Assembly: GCA_044240195.1 (NCBI GenBank)
Contig: JBIHZX010000003.1
Coordinates: forward strand, 1-64,000
Source of the DNA: UBA4592 sp044240195
GTDB lineage: Bacteria; Actinomycetota; Actinomycetes; S36-B12
Length of the DNA stretch: 64,000 nucleotides
Reading direction: 5' to 3'
Shown in pieces: positions 27,715 through 35,964 of the stretch (positions are counted from its first letter, which is position 1; every line of letters starts with the position of its first letter). A program made the translations under genes and the position numbers. The notes beneath the pieces are model-generated. The model was not told the origin of the DNA and did no database searches. It saw only the letters and a program-made list of their open reading frames with translations.

Positions 27715-29036
27715 TGTTGCATCCGAACGGTGATCGCCTGCCCATGTGCCGGCAAGTCCTCAGCGCTAGAAAGCGCGAGAACGTGGGGGGCAACCTCGAC
27801 CAAGGCTTGCTGTGAATATTCAATAATGTGAATACCCCGCAGAAAAGTCTGAACCGATAAACCCGAGGAGTGTTTCGCCGATCCAGCTGTTGGCAAAACA
27901 TGGTTGGATCCGGCGCAGTAGTCACCGAGTGAGACAGGGGCGTAGGTTCCAACAAAAATTGCACCCGCATGCTTGACCCTGCGAGCAACTTCTCGGGCAT
28001 TCTCGACATGAATTTCCAAATGCTCAGCGGCGTAGGCATCGACAACCGCTAAACCTTGCTCAAGGTCGGCGACCAGGACAATGGCGCTTTGGACTCCTCG
28101 AAGCGCGGTCTCAATGCGCTCTGAGTGCTTGGCCATGGGCACCTGTTGCGCAAGGGCTTCCTCAACCGCGTTAGCCAATTCCTCACTGTCGGTCACTAAA
28201 ACCGCGGCCGCGAGTTCATCATGTTCGGCTTGACTAATCAGGTCAGCGGCAACGTGAGTGGGGTCGGCGGTGTGATCGGCTAAAATCAGGATCTCAGTCG
28301 GCCCCGCCTCAGAATCAATACCAATGATTCCCTGCAAGGCGCGCTTGGCCGCGGTCACGTATATGTTTCCCGGACCGGTCACCAAATCGACCGGTCGGCA
28401 CTCCCCCTCGGGTAGTTGCACTCCATAGGCCAACATGGCGACTGCTTGTGCGCCGCCAACGGCATAAACTTCAGTAATACCCAAAAGGTGCGCGGCGGCC
28501 ATGATGACCGGGTGTGGCCAACCACCCCAATCTTTCTGCGGTGGCGAGACAACAGCAATCGATCCCACCCCCGCGATTTGAGCGGGGACAACATTCATGA
28601 TGACACTGCTGGGATAGACAGCCTGTCCACCGGGAACATAAAGCCCCACTCGATCGACGGGAATCCAGCGCTCGGTGACCGTTCCCCCGTCTACTACTTC
28701 GGTGACCGTTTCACCTGGGACCTGGTCCAAGTGCACAATTCGGGCTCGACGAATCGATTCAAGCAATGCCTCCCGCACGAGGGGGTCAAGATTGGCCGCA
28801 GCATTTTCCAATTCGGCTACCGGCACTCGCAGTGAGGGCGGTGTAACTCCATCAAGGGTCTGTGACCACCGCGCAACGGCCTCGGCACCATTTTCCCGAA
28901 CGTCTTTCACAATGGGGGCAATAATTACCCCGGCGTCGTCAACATTAGTGGCTGCTCGAGGCACCATATTTGTTACCGAGTTTGTTACAGAATCGCCAAC
29001 AACACCGTTCTCGCGCAGATCGATGAGCCGAATCAT
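27711..29036 (-). CDS. hisD: Histidinol dehydrogenase
   Basis: Final two oxidation steps of histidine synthesis, zinc and NAD dependent. ATG 29036 (MIRLIDLREN) gives 441 residues, the family length. The conserved GPGNIYVTAAK, AEHLEI and VLPTAGSAKHSSGLS regions are present. A longer open reading back to 29294 runs over the divergent LON gene and is rejected. A TAAACT box ends 7 bases before the ATG with no room for a ribosome binding site, so a leaderless transcript is likely. This is the first gene of the 29-kb minus-strand run. Confidence 0.96.
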   Translation of the reverse strand: MIRLIDLRENGVVGDSVTNSVTNMVPRAATNVDDAGVIIAPIVKDVRENGAEAVARWSQTLDGVTPPSLRVPVAELENAAANLDPLVREALLESIRRARIVHLDQVPGETVTEVVDGGTVTERWIPVDRVGLYVPGGQAVYPSSVIMNVVPAQIAGVGSIAVVSPPQKDWGGWPHPVIMAAAHLLGITEVYAVGGAQAVAMLAYGVQLPEGECRPVDLVTGPGNIYVTAAKRALQGIIGIDSEAGPTEILILADHTADPTHVAADLISQAEHDELAAAVLVTDSEELANAVEEALAQQVPMAKHSERIETALRGVQSAIVLVADLEQGLAVVDAYAAEHLEIHVENAREVARRVKHAGAIFVGTYAPVSLGDYCAGSNHVLPTAGSAKHSSGLSVQTFLRGIHIIEYSQQALVEVAPHVLALSSAEDLPAHGQAITVRMQQ

Positions 29037-29043
29037 GTATGGC

Positions 29044-29049
29044 AGTTTA
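29044..29049 (-). promoter_or_regulatory. Putative -10 box of a leaderless hisD transcript
   Basis: TAAACT on the minus strand fits the TANNNT actinobacterial -10 pattern. Seven bases separate it from the A of the hisD ATG, so transcription is predicted to begin at or next to the start codon. No clear -35 sequence is seen. Confidence 0.55.
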
Positions 29050-29053
29050 GTCT
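29048..29053 (+). promoter_or_regulatory. Putative -10 box of a leaderless LON-domain transcript
   Basis: TAGTCT on the plus strand sits six bases before GTG 29060. It shares the central TA pair with the opposing hisD -10 box, so the two divergent promoters overlap. Confidence 0.5.
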
Positions 29054-29059
29054 GTGCCG

Positions 29060-29740
29060 GTGAGTTCCCATATCCCGCTCTTTCCACTGAACACGATTCT
29101 GGTACCGGGCCTGGTCCTCCCACTTCACATTTTCGAACCCCGTTATCGGTTGATGATCCAAGAATTGCTGGAAATTCCCGATGAAGAGGAGCGCGAATTT
29201 GGAATTGTGGCCGTTCGCGACGGGCACGATATTTCGTCAAATGGCATTGCCGCTTTACACCCGGTGGGCACTTCAACAATTCTCCGTGAGGCAAATGTCC
29301 ATGAAGATGGCCGATACGATGTTGTCACCACGGGCTCGCGTCGATTTCGGATTACGTCGTTAGATTCCAGTGCCCCACTTTTGCGTGCTGAGGTGGAATG
29401 GTTGCCCGAACCTAAACCTGAGCAAACAGAGCAACTCACACTGCTCACCCAGAAAACACTCCAAGATTTTTCGGCCTATCGCATTGCTCTTTCAGGGGAA
29501 TTCGATAGCGATTTTTCACTGTTTGAGGAGTTTCCCACCGATCCAACCGTCGTTTCATTTCTCCTGACCGCCGCGATTCTCCTACCCACAGCCGAGCGTC
29601 AGGAACTGCTGGCAGCCCAGGACACGATAAGCCGCCTAACACTCATCAGGACCCTTCTCAAACGTGAAACGGGGCTCATAACTCATCTTGGTGCGCTGCC
29701 AGCCGTCGATTTGTTACACAGTTATGCTTCGCTTAATTGA
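29060..29740 (+). CDS. LON N-terminal-type substrate-binding domain protein
   Basis: A 226-residue soluble protein consisting of a LON substrate-binding-like domain (IPLFPLNTILVPGLVLPLHI, FEPRYR) without ATPase or protease parts. Such stand-alone proteins are common in actinobacteria; their role is unknown. GTG 29060 is chosen because a TAGTCT -10 box lies six bases upstream; GTG 29054, two codons earlier, is also in frame. It is divergent from hisD with only 23 bases between starts. Confidence 0.88.
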   Translation: MSSHIPLFPLNTILVPGLVLPLHIFEPRYRLMIQELLEIPDEEEREFGIVAVRDGHDISSNGIAALHPVGTSTILREANVHEDGRYDVVTTGSRRFRITSLDSSAPLLRAEVEWLPEPKPEQTEQLTLLTQKTLQDFSAYRIALSGEFDSDFSLFEEFPTDPTVVSFLLTAAILLPTAERQELLAAQDTISRLTLIRTLLKRETGLITHLGALPAVDLLHSYASLN

Positions 29741-29748
29741 TGAGTATT

Positions 29749-29754
29749 TACAAT
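29749..29754 (+). promoter_or_regulatory. Putative -10 box of a leaderless ybaK transcript
   Basis: TACAAT lies 7 bases before GTG 29762, just after the stop codon of the LON gene, and no ribosome binding sequence is visible. This is the same arrangement as at hisD. Confidence 0.6.
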
Positions 29755-29761
29755 TAGGGCC

Positions 29762-30232
29762 GTGGCAATCACTCCGGCAACACTCGCTCTTGACTCACTC
29801 GGTATTTCGTACACACTCCACAAATATGACAGCGAAGCTGGGTCAGGGTTTGGCAAAGAGGCAGCCGACAGGATGAATCTTGATGAAAACCAGGTCTTCA
29901 AGACCATTATTTTTGGAGATAAAAACATAGCGGCCGTTGGCATTGCCCCAGTCTCACGAAAAATTAGCACGAAAAAGCTCGCGGCTGCAGTCGGTCAGCG
30001 TTCACTTGAGCCGATGGAAGCGGCCCTTGCCCAGCGCCTCACCGGTTATGTGGTCGGCGGCATCAGCCCATTCGGTCAAAAGAAGGCACTCGCAACCGTG
30101 ATCGACGCAAGTGCACACCGATTTGAAAAAATCTACGTCAGTGGGGGCCGTCGCGGCCTTGAAATTTGCATTTCTCCGGCTGACCTAATCAGTGCCTTGG
30201 GCGCGATCAGCGCAGAGATTCAGGCAGAGTGA
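29762..30232 (+). CDS. ybaK: Cys-tRNA(Pro)/Cys-tRNA(Cys) deacylase YbaK/EbsC family
   Basis: A 156-residue editing protein predicted to hydrolyse mischarged Cys-tRNA(Pro) in trans. The family regions HKYDSE near residue 20, DENQVFKTIIF, SRKISTKKLA, GGISPFGQKK and SGGRRGLEICISPADL are all present, and the conserved lysine for catalysis lies in QVFKT. It starts at GTG 29762. Its 3' end overlaps the convergent DUF2567-like gene by 13 bases. Confidence 0.93.
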   Translation: MAITPATLALDSLGISYTLHKYDSEAGSGFGKEAADRMNLDENQVFKTIIFGDKNIAAVGIAPVSRKISTKKLAAAVGQRSLEPMEAALAQRLTGYVVGGISPFGQKKALATVIDASAHRFEKIYVSGGRRGLEICISPADLISALGAISAEIQAE

Positions 30233-30765
30233 TTCTTCACTCGTCTTTGCTGGGCTAAAAAGTCGCCAATCGCCATAATCAGAATTACTAAGCTGGAGCC
30301 GAGTGACCACATCAAAAACATTGCCGGCAACGTAACTTCAAGCGGTGCGTCAATCACAGTTGAATCGGGAATATCCAAGCTTGCCAAGTCAACAAAACCC
30401 AGATGTGAGCCCACCCACCACATCGCACAAGTACCGACAACCGCAGACGCCAATGCGGCGATCAATGAAGCCAGCAAATGTTCACGGCGCATGGACACCA
30501 ATCCGATTGCCATTAATACACCGGCGGTCGCACCAATTGCCCCGAACGCAATATTTGCGGCGAAATATTCTTGGGGTTGAAAATTTTCCGGGAAAACCCG
30601 ATCCGGAGTGATCACGACCGAGACACGCGGCGCTAATGCCCACCACATGACACCCAGAGCAGCGCCCGATAGTCCGCCCGCAATAACTCCCGTGATAAAT
30701 ACTGTTATTGCTTTACGCCTTCGGCCTGGCGTTACACCTGCAGTGTCGTTTACTAGATCAGACAC
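30220..30765 (-). CDS. Four-helix membrane protein, DUF2567-like
   Basis: A 181-residue protein with four hydrophobic segments: about residues 20-45, 72-90, 97-117 and 150-170. An extracytoplasmic loop carries the APRVSVVITPDRVFPE stretch after the first. The layout resembles the actinobacterial DUF2567 family, but I am not certain. It starts at GTG 30765, overlapping the dnaE stop by 13 bases, so it is probably co-transcribed with dnaE. No function is inferred. Confidence 0.75.
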   Translation of the reverse strand: MSDLVNDTAGVTPGRRRKAITVFITGVIAGGLSGAALGVMWWALAPRVSVVITPDRVFPENFQPQEYFAANIAFGAIGATAGVLMAIGLVSMRREHLLASLIAALASAVVGTCAMWWVGSHLGFVDLASLDIPDSTVIDAPLEVTLPAMFLMWSLGSSLVILIMAIGDFLAQQRRVKNHSA

Positions 30766-33700
30766 GATGAACCTAGAAGTGCCTTGAGATCACCAAAGAG
30801 CGAGGGCGAAGGTGTCACGCGGTAAACGTCGTCGAGCTTCATGACTGTTGTTGAAGTACCACCCGTTAGGTGCAATTGCACTTCTGTGGTTCCCGGATGC
30901 TGCGCCAGGATATTTTTGAGGCGAGCGACAAGTGGCGGCACGCAGCGAGTAGCTGACATGGTGAGTCGAACTGGACCCGTTGGGGCTCCAGAGAGGTCCG
31001 GAGCGGTTACTTCAAGTGCGATGGCGCGCACTCCCTCGTCATCACTCCGGTCAATTTTAGTGCGGATAACCAAAATGGAGTCATCAACCAACAGTGTTCC
31101 AAAGGAGGCATAAGAGGCCGGGAACACCATGACTTCGAGGCTTCCTTCCAAGTCCTCCAAAGTGACAATCGCCCAAGCTGAGCCCTTTTTTGTGGTTTTT
31201 CGCACGACGCTGGTAACCAAACCACCCAGTGAAATTACCTGTCCGTCGAGGTGTTCATCAATCAAGACGGATGCAATGCTTCGATCCGAGAGTTGTGCCA
31301 ATGCACTCTCCATGCCGAAAAGTGGATGGTCTGAGACGTATAGGCCCAGCATGTCACGTTCATGTGCGAGGAGCAGCGACTTCTCCCACTCGGTGATTCC
31401 GATGACGGGTCGTTCAATCAGTGAGACATCAGCATCTACTTCAAGCCCGCCAAATAAATCAAACTGCCCAATCGCCTCAGACCGCTTGATGTCAACAGCA
31501 GCATCAATTATCTGCTCGTGCACTGCAATTAATCCCTTGCGCGTGTGGCCAAGGCTGTCGAAAGCTCCCGCTTTCACTAATGACTCAACTACTCGCCTAT
31601 TGCAAACGGCAATATCTACTTTGGCAATGAAGTCGTGAAAATCTGAAAAGCGACCAACTTTATTTCGAGTGGCGATCACGGAATCCACAACATTGGTTCC
31701 CACATTGCGAATGGCCGTTAATCCAAAACGTATATCAGTTCCACGGGGGGTGTAGTTTGCATCCGAATCATTTACATCAGGTGGCAAAACCTTGATTCCC
31801 ATACGACGGCATTCGTTGAGATAAATTGCTGAACGTTCCTTGTCATCGGCCATTGAAGTGAGCAGTGCAGCCATGTACTCGGCCGGGTAATTGGCCTTTA
31901 AATATGCGGTCCAATAAGAAACGAGTCCGTAGCCAGCTGTATGAGCCTTATTGAACGCGTAATCCGAAAAGGGAACAAGGACTTCCCATAACTTGTTTAT
32001 CGCCGGATCGGAGAATCCACGTTCGCTCATGCCCTCACTAAATGGGACAAACTCTTGTTCAAGAATTTCCTTTTTCTTTTTGCTCATTGCTCGGCGAAGA
32101 AGATCTGCTTTGCCCAGTGAGTACCCAGCCAGCTGTTGGGCGATCGCCATGACCTGTTCTTGATAGACGATTAGTCCGTAGGTATCGCCGAGGATCTCAC
32201 TCAATGGCCCTTCAAGTTCAGGGTGAATCGGGACGACCGGCTTTCGTCCATTTTTTCTATCCGCGTAGTCATTATGTGCATTCGCGCCCATGGGTCCAGG
32301 GCGGTACAGCGCAAGCACGGCTGAAATATCTTCAAAATTGTCCGGTGCCATGGATCTCAATAACGAACGCATCGGGCCACCATCGAGTTGGAAAACCCCT
32401 AGCGTGTCACCCCGCGAAAGCAGTTCGTAAGCCATTTTGTCGTCGAGTGCCAAGGTTTCCAAAACAACTTCATCACCGGTATTGCGTTTGATATTTTCCA
32501 AGCAGTCGTCAAGGACACTGAGGTTACGTAATCCCAAGAAGTCCATTTTCAGCAGACCAAGGGACTCACACGCACCCATGTCAAACTGAGTGATGATTGC
32601 GCCATCTTGTTCACGTTTCCACACCGGGATCACGTCCATGAGTGGCTCACTACACAGAATCACGCCTGCGGCATGCACACCCGGTTGGCGTTTAAGCCCT
32701 TCAAGGCCCTTAGCCGTATCGATGACAGTCTGCACCTCAGGATCACTTGCATAGAGTGCCCGAAACTCTGCCGCTTCGGAATACCGAGAATCACTCGGGT
32801 CAAAAGCACCTTTTAGCGTAATGTCCTTGCCCATCACGGATGGTGGCATGGCTTTCGTGATTCGGTCACCCACCGAATAGGGCAAGCCCAAGACACGTGC
32901 ACTGTCTTTGATTGCGGCTTTCGCCTTAATTGAACCGTACGTGACAATCTGCGCGACGCGCTCTTCCCCATACTTCTCCGTGGCGTAGCGAATCATGTCC
33001 GATCGTCGCCGTTCATCAAAGTCAATGTCGATATCGGGCATCGAGATTCGTTCGGGATTCAAGAATCGCTCAAACAGTAGACCGTGCTCGATGGGGTCCA
33101 AATCGGTAATTCCCAATGCGTAAGCAATCATGGCGCCGGCAGCAGAACCACGACCAGGTCCGACTCGGATTCCATTATTCTTGGCATGCTGTACGAGATC
33201 AGCAACCACTAAGAAATAGCCGGGGAAACCCATTTGGGAAATCACTCCCAATTCGTACTCAGCCTGCGTTCGCACTTTGTCAGGGATGCCGGTCGGGTAC
33301 CTGCGCGCCAAGCCAATTTCCACTTCCTTGACCAGCCAGGAATCTTCACTTTCTCCAGCCGGGATGTCAGCGCGGGGCATGAGGTTTGCACCTTCGCTGA
33401 ACTCAACGTCGCACCGCTCCGCAATCAGCAAAGTATTGTCACAGGCCTCAGGGAATTCACTCCATAAATCTCGCATTTGGGCTGCGGACTTCAAGTAAAA
33501 ATCGCGGGCATCAAATTTGAATCTTTTTGGGTCATCGAGTGTTGTTCGAGTTCCAATACACAATAAGACATCATGCGTATCAGCGTCACTTTCATTGACG
33601 TAGTGCATGTCATTGGTTGCAATTAGTGGCAAATCAAGTGCCTTTGAAATCTTGATCAAATCCGGCATGAAATTTCGTTCAATAGCGAGACCGTGGTCCA

Positions 33701-34298
33701 TGATCTCGGCAAAGAAATTACCGGCACCAAAAATGTCCCGGTAATCTGCTGCAGTTGCTAAAGCCTTTTTATATTGCCCCGCTTGGAGCCAGCGATTTAC
33801 TTCACCACTCGCGCACCCGGTTGTGCCAATGAGACCCTTGCCGTAACGGTCTAAAAGCTCGCGATCAAATCGTGGCTTGTGGTAGTAGCCCTCAATGCTG
33901 GCCAAGGATGAGAGCCGAAAAAGATTATGCATGCCAACAGTGTTTTCTGCCCAGAGGGTCATGTGCGTGTAACTGTGCTTGCCACGACCCGCCCCCGGAT
34001 CTTCTGGGGCTCCCTCGTCGAAGCCACCGCCAAAATCAAATGGAGTGCGCTCAAAACGGCCTTGAGGTGCGTAATAACCTTCAAGTCCAATGATCGGCTT
34101 TACCCCGTACGCTTTACCCATTTTCCAGAAGTCGTAGGCACCATAAAGGTTGCCGTGATCCGTCATGGCAATTGCGGGCATACCTTGCTCTTTCGCCGCA
34201 GCAAAAAGGTCATCAAGTTTCGAGGCCCCATCCAGCATCGAGTACTCGGTGTGCACATGAAGGTGAACGAAATCGCCCTTGCCCACGGACTCACTCAC
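30753..34298 (-). CDS. dnaE: DNA polymerase III alpha subunit with intact PHP domain
   Basis: Replicative polymerase of 1181 residues. It has an N-terminal PHP domain (HLHVHTEYSMLDG, MTDHGNLYG), a C-family polymerase with catalytic aspartates in MPDIDIDFDERR, a tandem helix-hairpin-helix region and a C-terminal OB fold. AAGGGTG lies 8 bases before GTG 34298, preferred over an ATG at 34352. The PHP metal ligands look intact, as in DnaE1 of Mycobacterium tuberculosis, which proofreads through this domain; proofreading activity here is inferred. It follows rluD after 116 bases. Confidence 0.96.
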   Translation of the reverse strand: MSESVGKGDFVHLHVHTEYSMLDGASKLDDLFAAAKEQGMPAIAMTDHGNLYGAYDFWKMGKAYGVKPIIGLEGYYAPQGRFERTPFDFGGGFDEGAPEDPGAGRGKHSYTHMTLWAENTVGMHNLFRLSSLASIEGYYHKPRFDRELLDRYGKGLIGTTGCASGEVNRWLQAGQYKKALATAADYRDIFGAGNFFAEIMDHGLAIERNFMPDLIKISKALDLPLIATNDMHYVNESDADTHDVLLCIGTRTTLDDPKRFKFDARDFYLKSAAQMRDLWSEFPEACDNTLLIAERCDVEFSEGANLMPRADIPAGESEDSWLVKEVEIGLARRYPTGIPDKVRTQAEYELGVISQMGFPGYFLVVADLVQHAKNNGIRVGPGRGSAAGAMIAYALGITDLDPIEHGLLFERFLNPERISMPDIDIDFDERRRSDMIRYATEKYGEERVAQIVTYGSIKAKAAIKDSARVLGLPYSVGDRITKAMPPSVMGKDITLKGAFDPSDSRYSEAAEFRALYASDPEVQTVIDTAKGLEGLKRQPGVHAAGVILCSEPLMDVIPVWKREQDGAIITQFDMGACESLGLLKMDFLGLRNLSVLDDCLENIKRNTGDEVVLETLALDDKMAYELLSRGDTLGVFQLDGGPMRSLLRSMAPDNFEDISAVLALYRPGPMGANAHNDYADRKNGRKPVVPIHPELEGPLSEILGDTYGLIVYQEQVMAIAQQLAGYSLGKADLLRRAMSKKKKEILEQEFVPFSEGMSERGFSDPAINKLWEVLVPFSDYAFNKAHTAGYGLVSYWTAYLKANYPAEYMAALLTSMADDKERSAIYLNECRRMGIKVLPPDVNDSDANYTPRGTDIRFGLTAIRNVGTNVVDSVIATRNKVGRFSDFHDFIAKVDIAVCNRRVVESLVKAGAFDSLGHTRKGLIAVHEQIIDAAVDIKRSEAIGQFDLFGGLEVDADVSLIERPVIGITEWEKSLLLAHERDMLGLYVSDHPLFGMESALAQLSDRSIASVLIDEHLDGQVISLGGLVTSVVRKTTKKGSAWAIVTLEDLEGSLEVMVFPASYASFGTLLVDDSILVIRTKIDRSDDEGVRAIALEVTAPDLSGAPTGPVRLTMSATRCVPPLVARLKNILAQHPGTTEVQLHLTGGTSTTVMKLDDVYRVTPSPSLFGDLKALLGSSCLI

Positions 34299-34414
34299 GC
34301 AATCACCCTTATCAAAATCACAATACGTTTGCTGAACAACCATTTGCGTCAATCACTTCACTGGAACCACTCAACACATCAGTTTGCACAAGGGGAAGGT
34401 GCCGAACTCAATAA

Positions 34415-35341
34415 TCAAGCGTCGCGCAAAATTCCAAGTGCGCGGGTGAGGTCTTCGCTGTATTCACTTTTCAATTCAATTCGTTCCCCGGTTCGCGGAT
34501 GATCAAAGCTGAGTTCGACCGCATGTAACCACTGACGATCCAGACCTAGTCGAGCCGCTAAAACCGGATCTCCACCGTACATGGTGTCACCAGCAATTGG
34601 GTGACGCATCGCGGACATGTGGACCCGAATTTGGTGGGTCCTACCCGTTTCAAGGACTACCTGCACCAATGAGGCATGACGGAAGGCTTCCAAGGTCTCG
34701 TAGTGGGTAATACTTGGCTTCCCGTCCTTTGTGACCGCGTACTTGTACTCATGCCCTGGGTGGCGTCCAATAGCTGCATCAACGGTTCCCACAAGTGGAT
34801 CCAGTAAACCTTGAACAACAGCGTGATAAACCTTGTGTACTTCCCTGTTTCGAAATAGGTTCTTCATTCGGGAATAAGAGACTTCATTTTTCGCTACGGC
34901 CATGAGGCCCGACGTTCCGGCATCTAGCCGATGCACGATTCCTTCGCGTTCAGGGGCTCCAGAAGTACTAATGGTGTACCCGGCTGCGGCCAATCCCCCA
35001 ATAACCGTTGGTCCTGGCCACCCACGACTGGGATGCGCCGCAACTCCCGCCGGCTTATCAACAACTACTAGGTCTGAGTCGTCATAGATAATCGTCATTC
35101 CTGGCACCGGTTCAGCAATAATTTCAATAGTCTCTTTTGTGGGTGCCGCATCCAAATCGACATCAATTCGCTGACCTTCAGCAACACGATCGCTTTTCAC
35201 TAACGGTCGATCAGATAAGCGGATTGCTCCTGCCTCAATGAGCGCAACAGAAGCGGAGCGGCTGAGACCCAGAAGCCTGGTTAGCGCAATGTCAATTCGC
35301 TCCCCCGCTAATCCCTCGGGAATAGTGAACTCACGGATCAC
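34415..35341 (-). CDS. rluD: RluD-type 23S rRNA pseudouridine synthase
   Basis: A 308-residue RluA-family enzyme. It has an N-terminal S4 RNA-binding domain (GERIDIALTRLLGLSRSASV), then the catalytic domain with HRLDAGTSGLMAVAKN, where the Asp is the nucleophile, and the late motif GRTHQIRVHMSA. It starts at GTG 35341 overlapping the lspA stop as GTGA. The lspA-rluD pairing is conserved across many bacteria. Confidence 0.94.
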   Translation of the reverse strand: MIREFTIPEGLAGERIDIALTRLLGLSRSASVALIEAGAIRLSDRPLVKSDRVAEGQRIDVDLDAAPTKETIEIIAEPVPGMTIIYDDSDLVVVDKPAGVAAHPSRGWPGPTVIGGLAAAGYTISTSGAPEREGIVHRLDAGTSGLMAVAKNEVSYSRMKNLFRNREVHKVYHAVVQGLLDPLVGTVDAAIGRHPGHEYKYAVTKDGKPSITHYETLEAFRHASLVQVVLETGRTHQIRVHMSAMRHPIAGDTMYGGDPVLAARLGLDRQWLHAVELSFDHPRTGERIELKSEYSEDLTRALGILRDA

Positions 35342-35907
35342 GAGTCCAACCCGTCAGGCGCATTCAGGAGAACAGGCTTTCCATCAATGGGTATTCCACG
35401 AACCAACAAAATCGCAATTCCTATTCCAGAAATCACAATCGACATGTCAGCGATATTGAAAATCGCCCAGTACGGCAACTGGATGAAGTCAACTACGAAA
35501 CCTTGAAACGGGCCTGGCGCTCGAAACATTCGGTCAATCAAATTGCCCAGTGAGCCACCGAGCAGTCCGCCAAGAGCCAACGCCCAAGGCAGACTCGCGA
35601 GCCTGCGGGCGTACCGAAAGATGACAAAAACAACGACAAACGCTACCAACGTGAAGAGCCAAGTGATCCCTGAGCCAATTGAGAATGCGGCACCTGTGTT
35701 TTCAGCATAGGTGAATTTCACAAATCCACCCAAGAACTCAATGGGTCCTTCACCCGAAGTCCGGCGTGGGAGTAAATACTCCTGTGCCAGGAACTTGGTC
35801 AATTGGTCAATACCAATGATGAGGAGAGCGGTTACGCCAAAAACAGTCAGGTCACGCCGGTTGCCGCGCCTTTGAAGACCATTAGCGACAGCACTGGGAT
35901 CGGACAC
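35338..35907 (-). CDS. lspA: Lipoprotein signal peptidase
   Basis: Membrane aspartic protease that cuts prolipoproteins after Lgt modification. The 189-residue protein has four hydrophobic segments. The catalytic Asp pair is present in GNLIDRMFR and FNIADMSI, and the ENTGAAFSIG motif is intact. It starts at GTG 35907 behind a TAGACT box six bases upstream, which suggests a leaderless transcript. It is coupled to rluD. Confidence 0.96.
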   Translation of the reverse strand: MSDPSAVANGLQRRGNRRDLTVFGVTALLIIGIDQLTKFLAQEYLLPRRTSGEGPIEFLGGFVKFTYAENTGAAFSIGSGITWLFTLVAFVVVFVIFRYARRLASLPWALALGGLLGGSLGNLIDRMFRAPGPFQGFVVDFIQLPYWAIFNIADMSIVISGIGIAILLVRGIPIDGKPVLLNAPDGLDS

Positions 35908-35913
35908 GAGAAC

Positions 35914-35919
35914 AGTCTA
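35914..35919 (-). promoter_or_regulatory. Putative -10 box of a leaderless lspA transcript
   Basis: TAGACT on the minus strand ends six bases before GTG 35907, with no ribosome binding sequence between. It lies in the 57-base gap after the dksA-like gene and would separate lspA-rluD from that gene's transcript. Confidence 0.55.
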
Positions 35920-35964
35920 CGCGAGCACAAGCCAGCACTTACTCGTGCTCTGTTACATACCTCG

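Noticed and set aside
29037..29294. N-terminal extension of hisD by 86 codons
   Set aside because: It runs antisense through the LON gene start and has no family similarity; ATG 29036 matches normal HisD length and has a -10 box.
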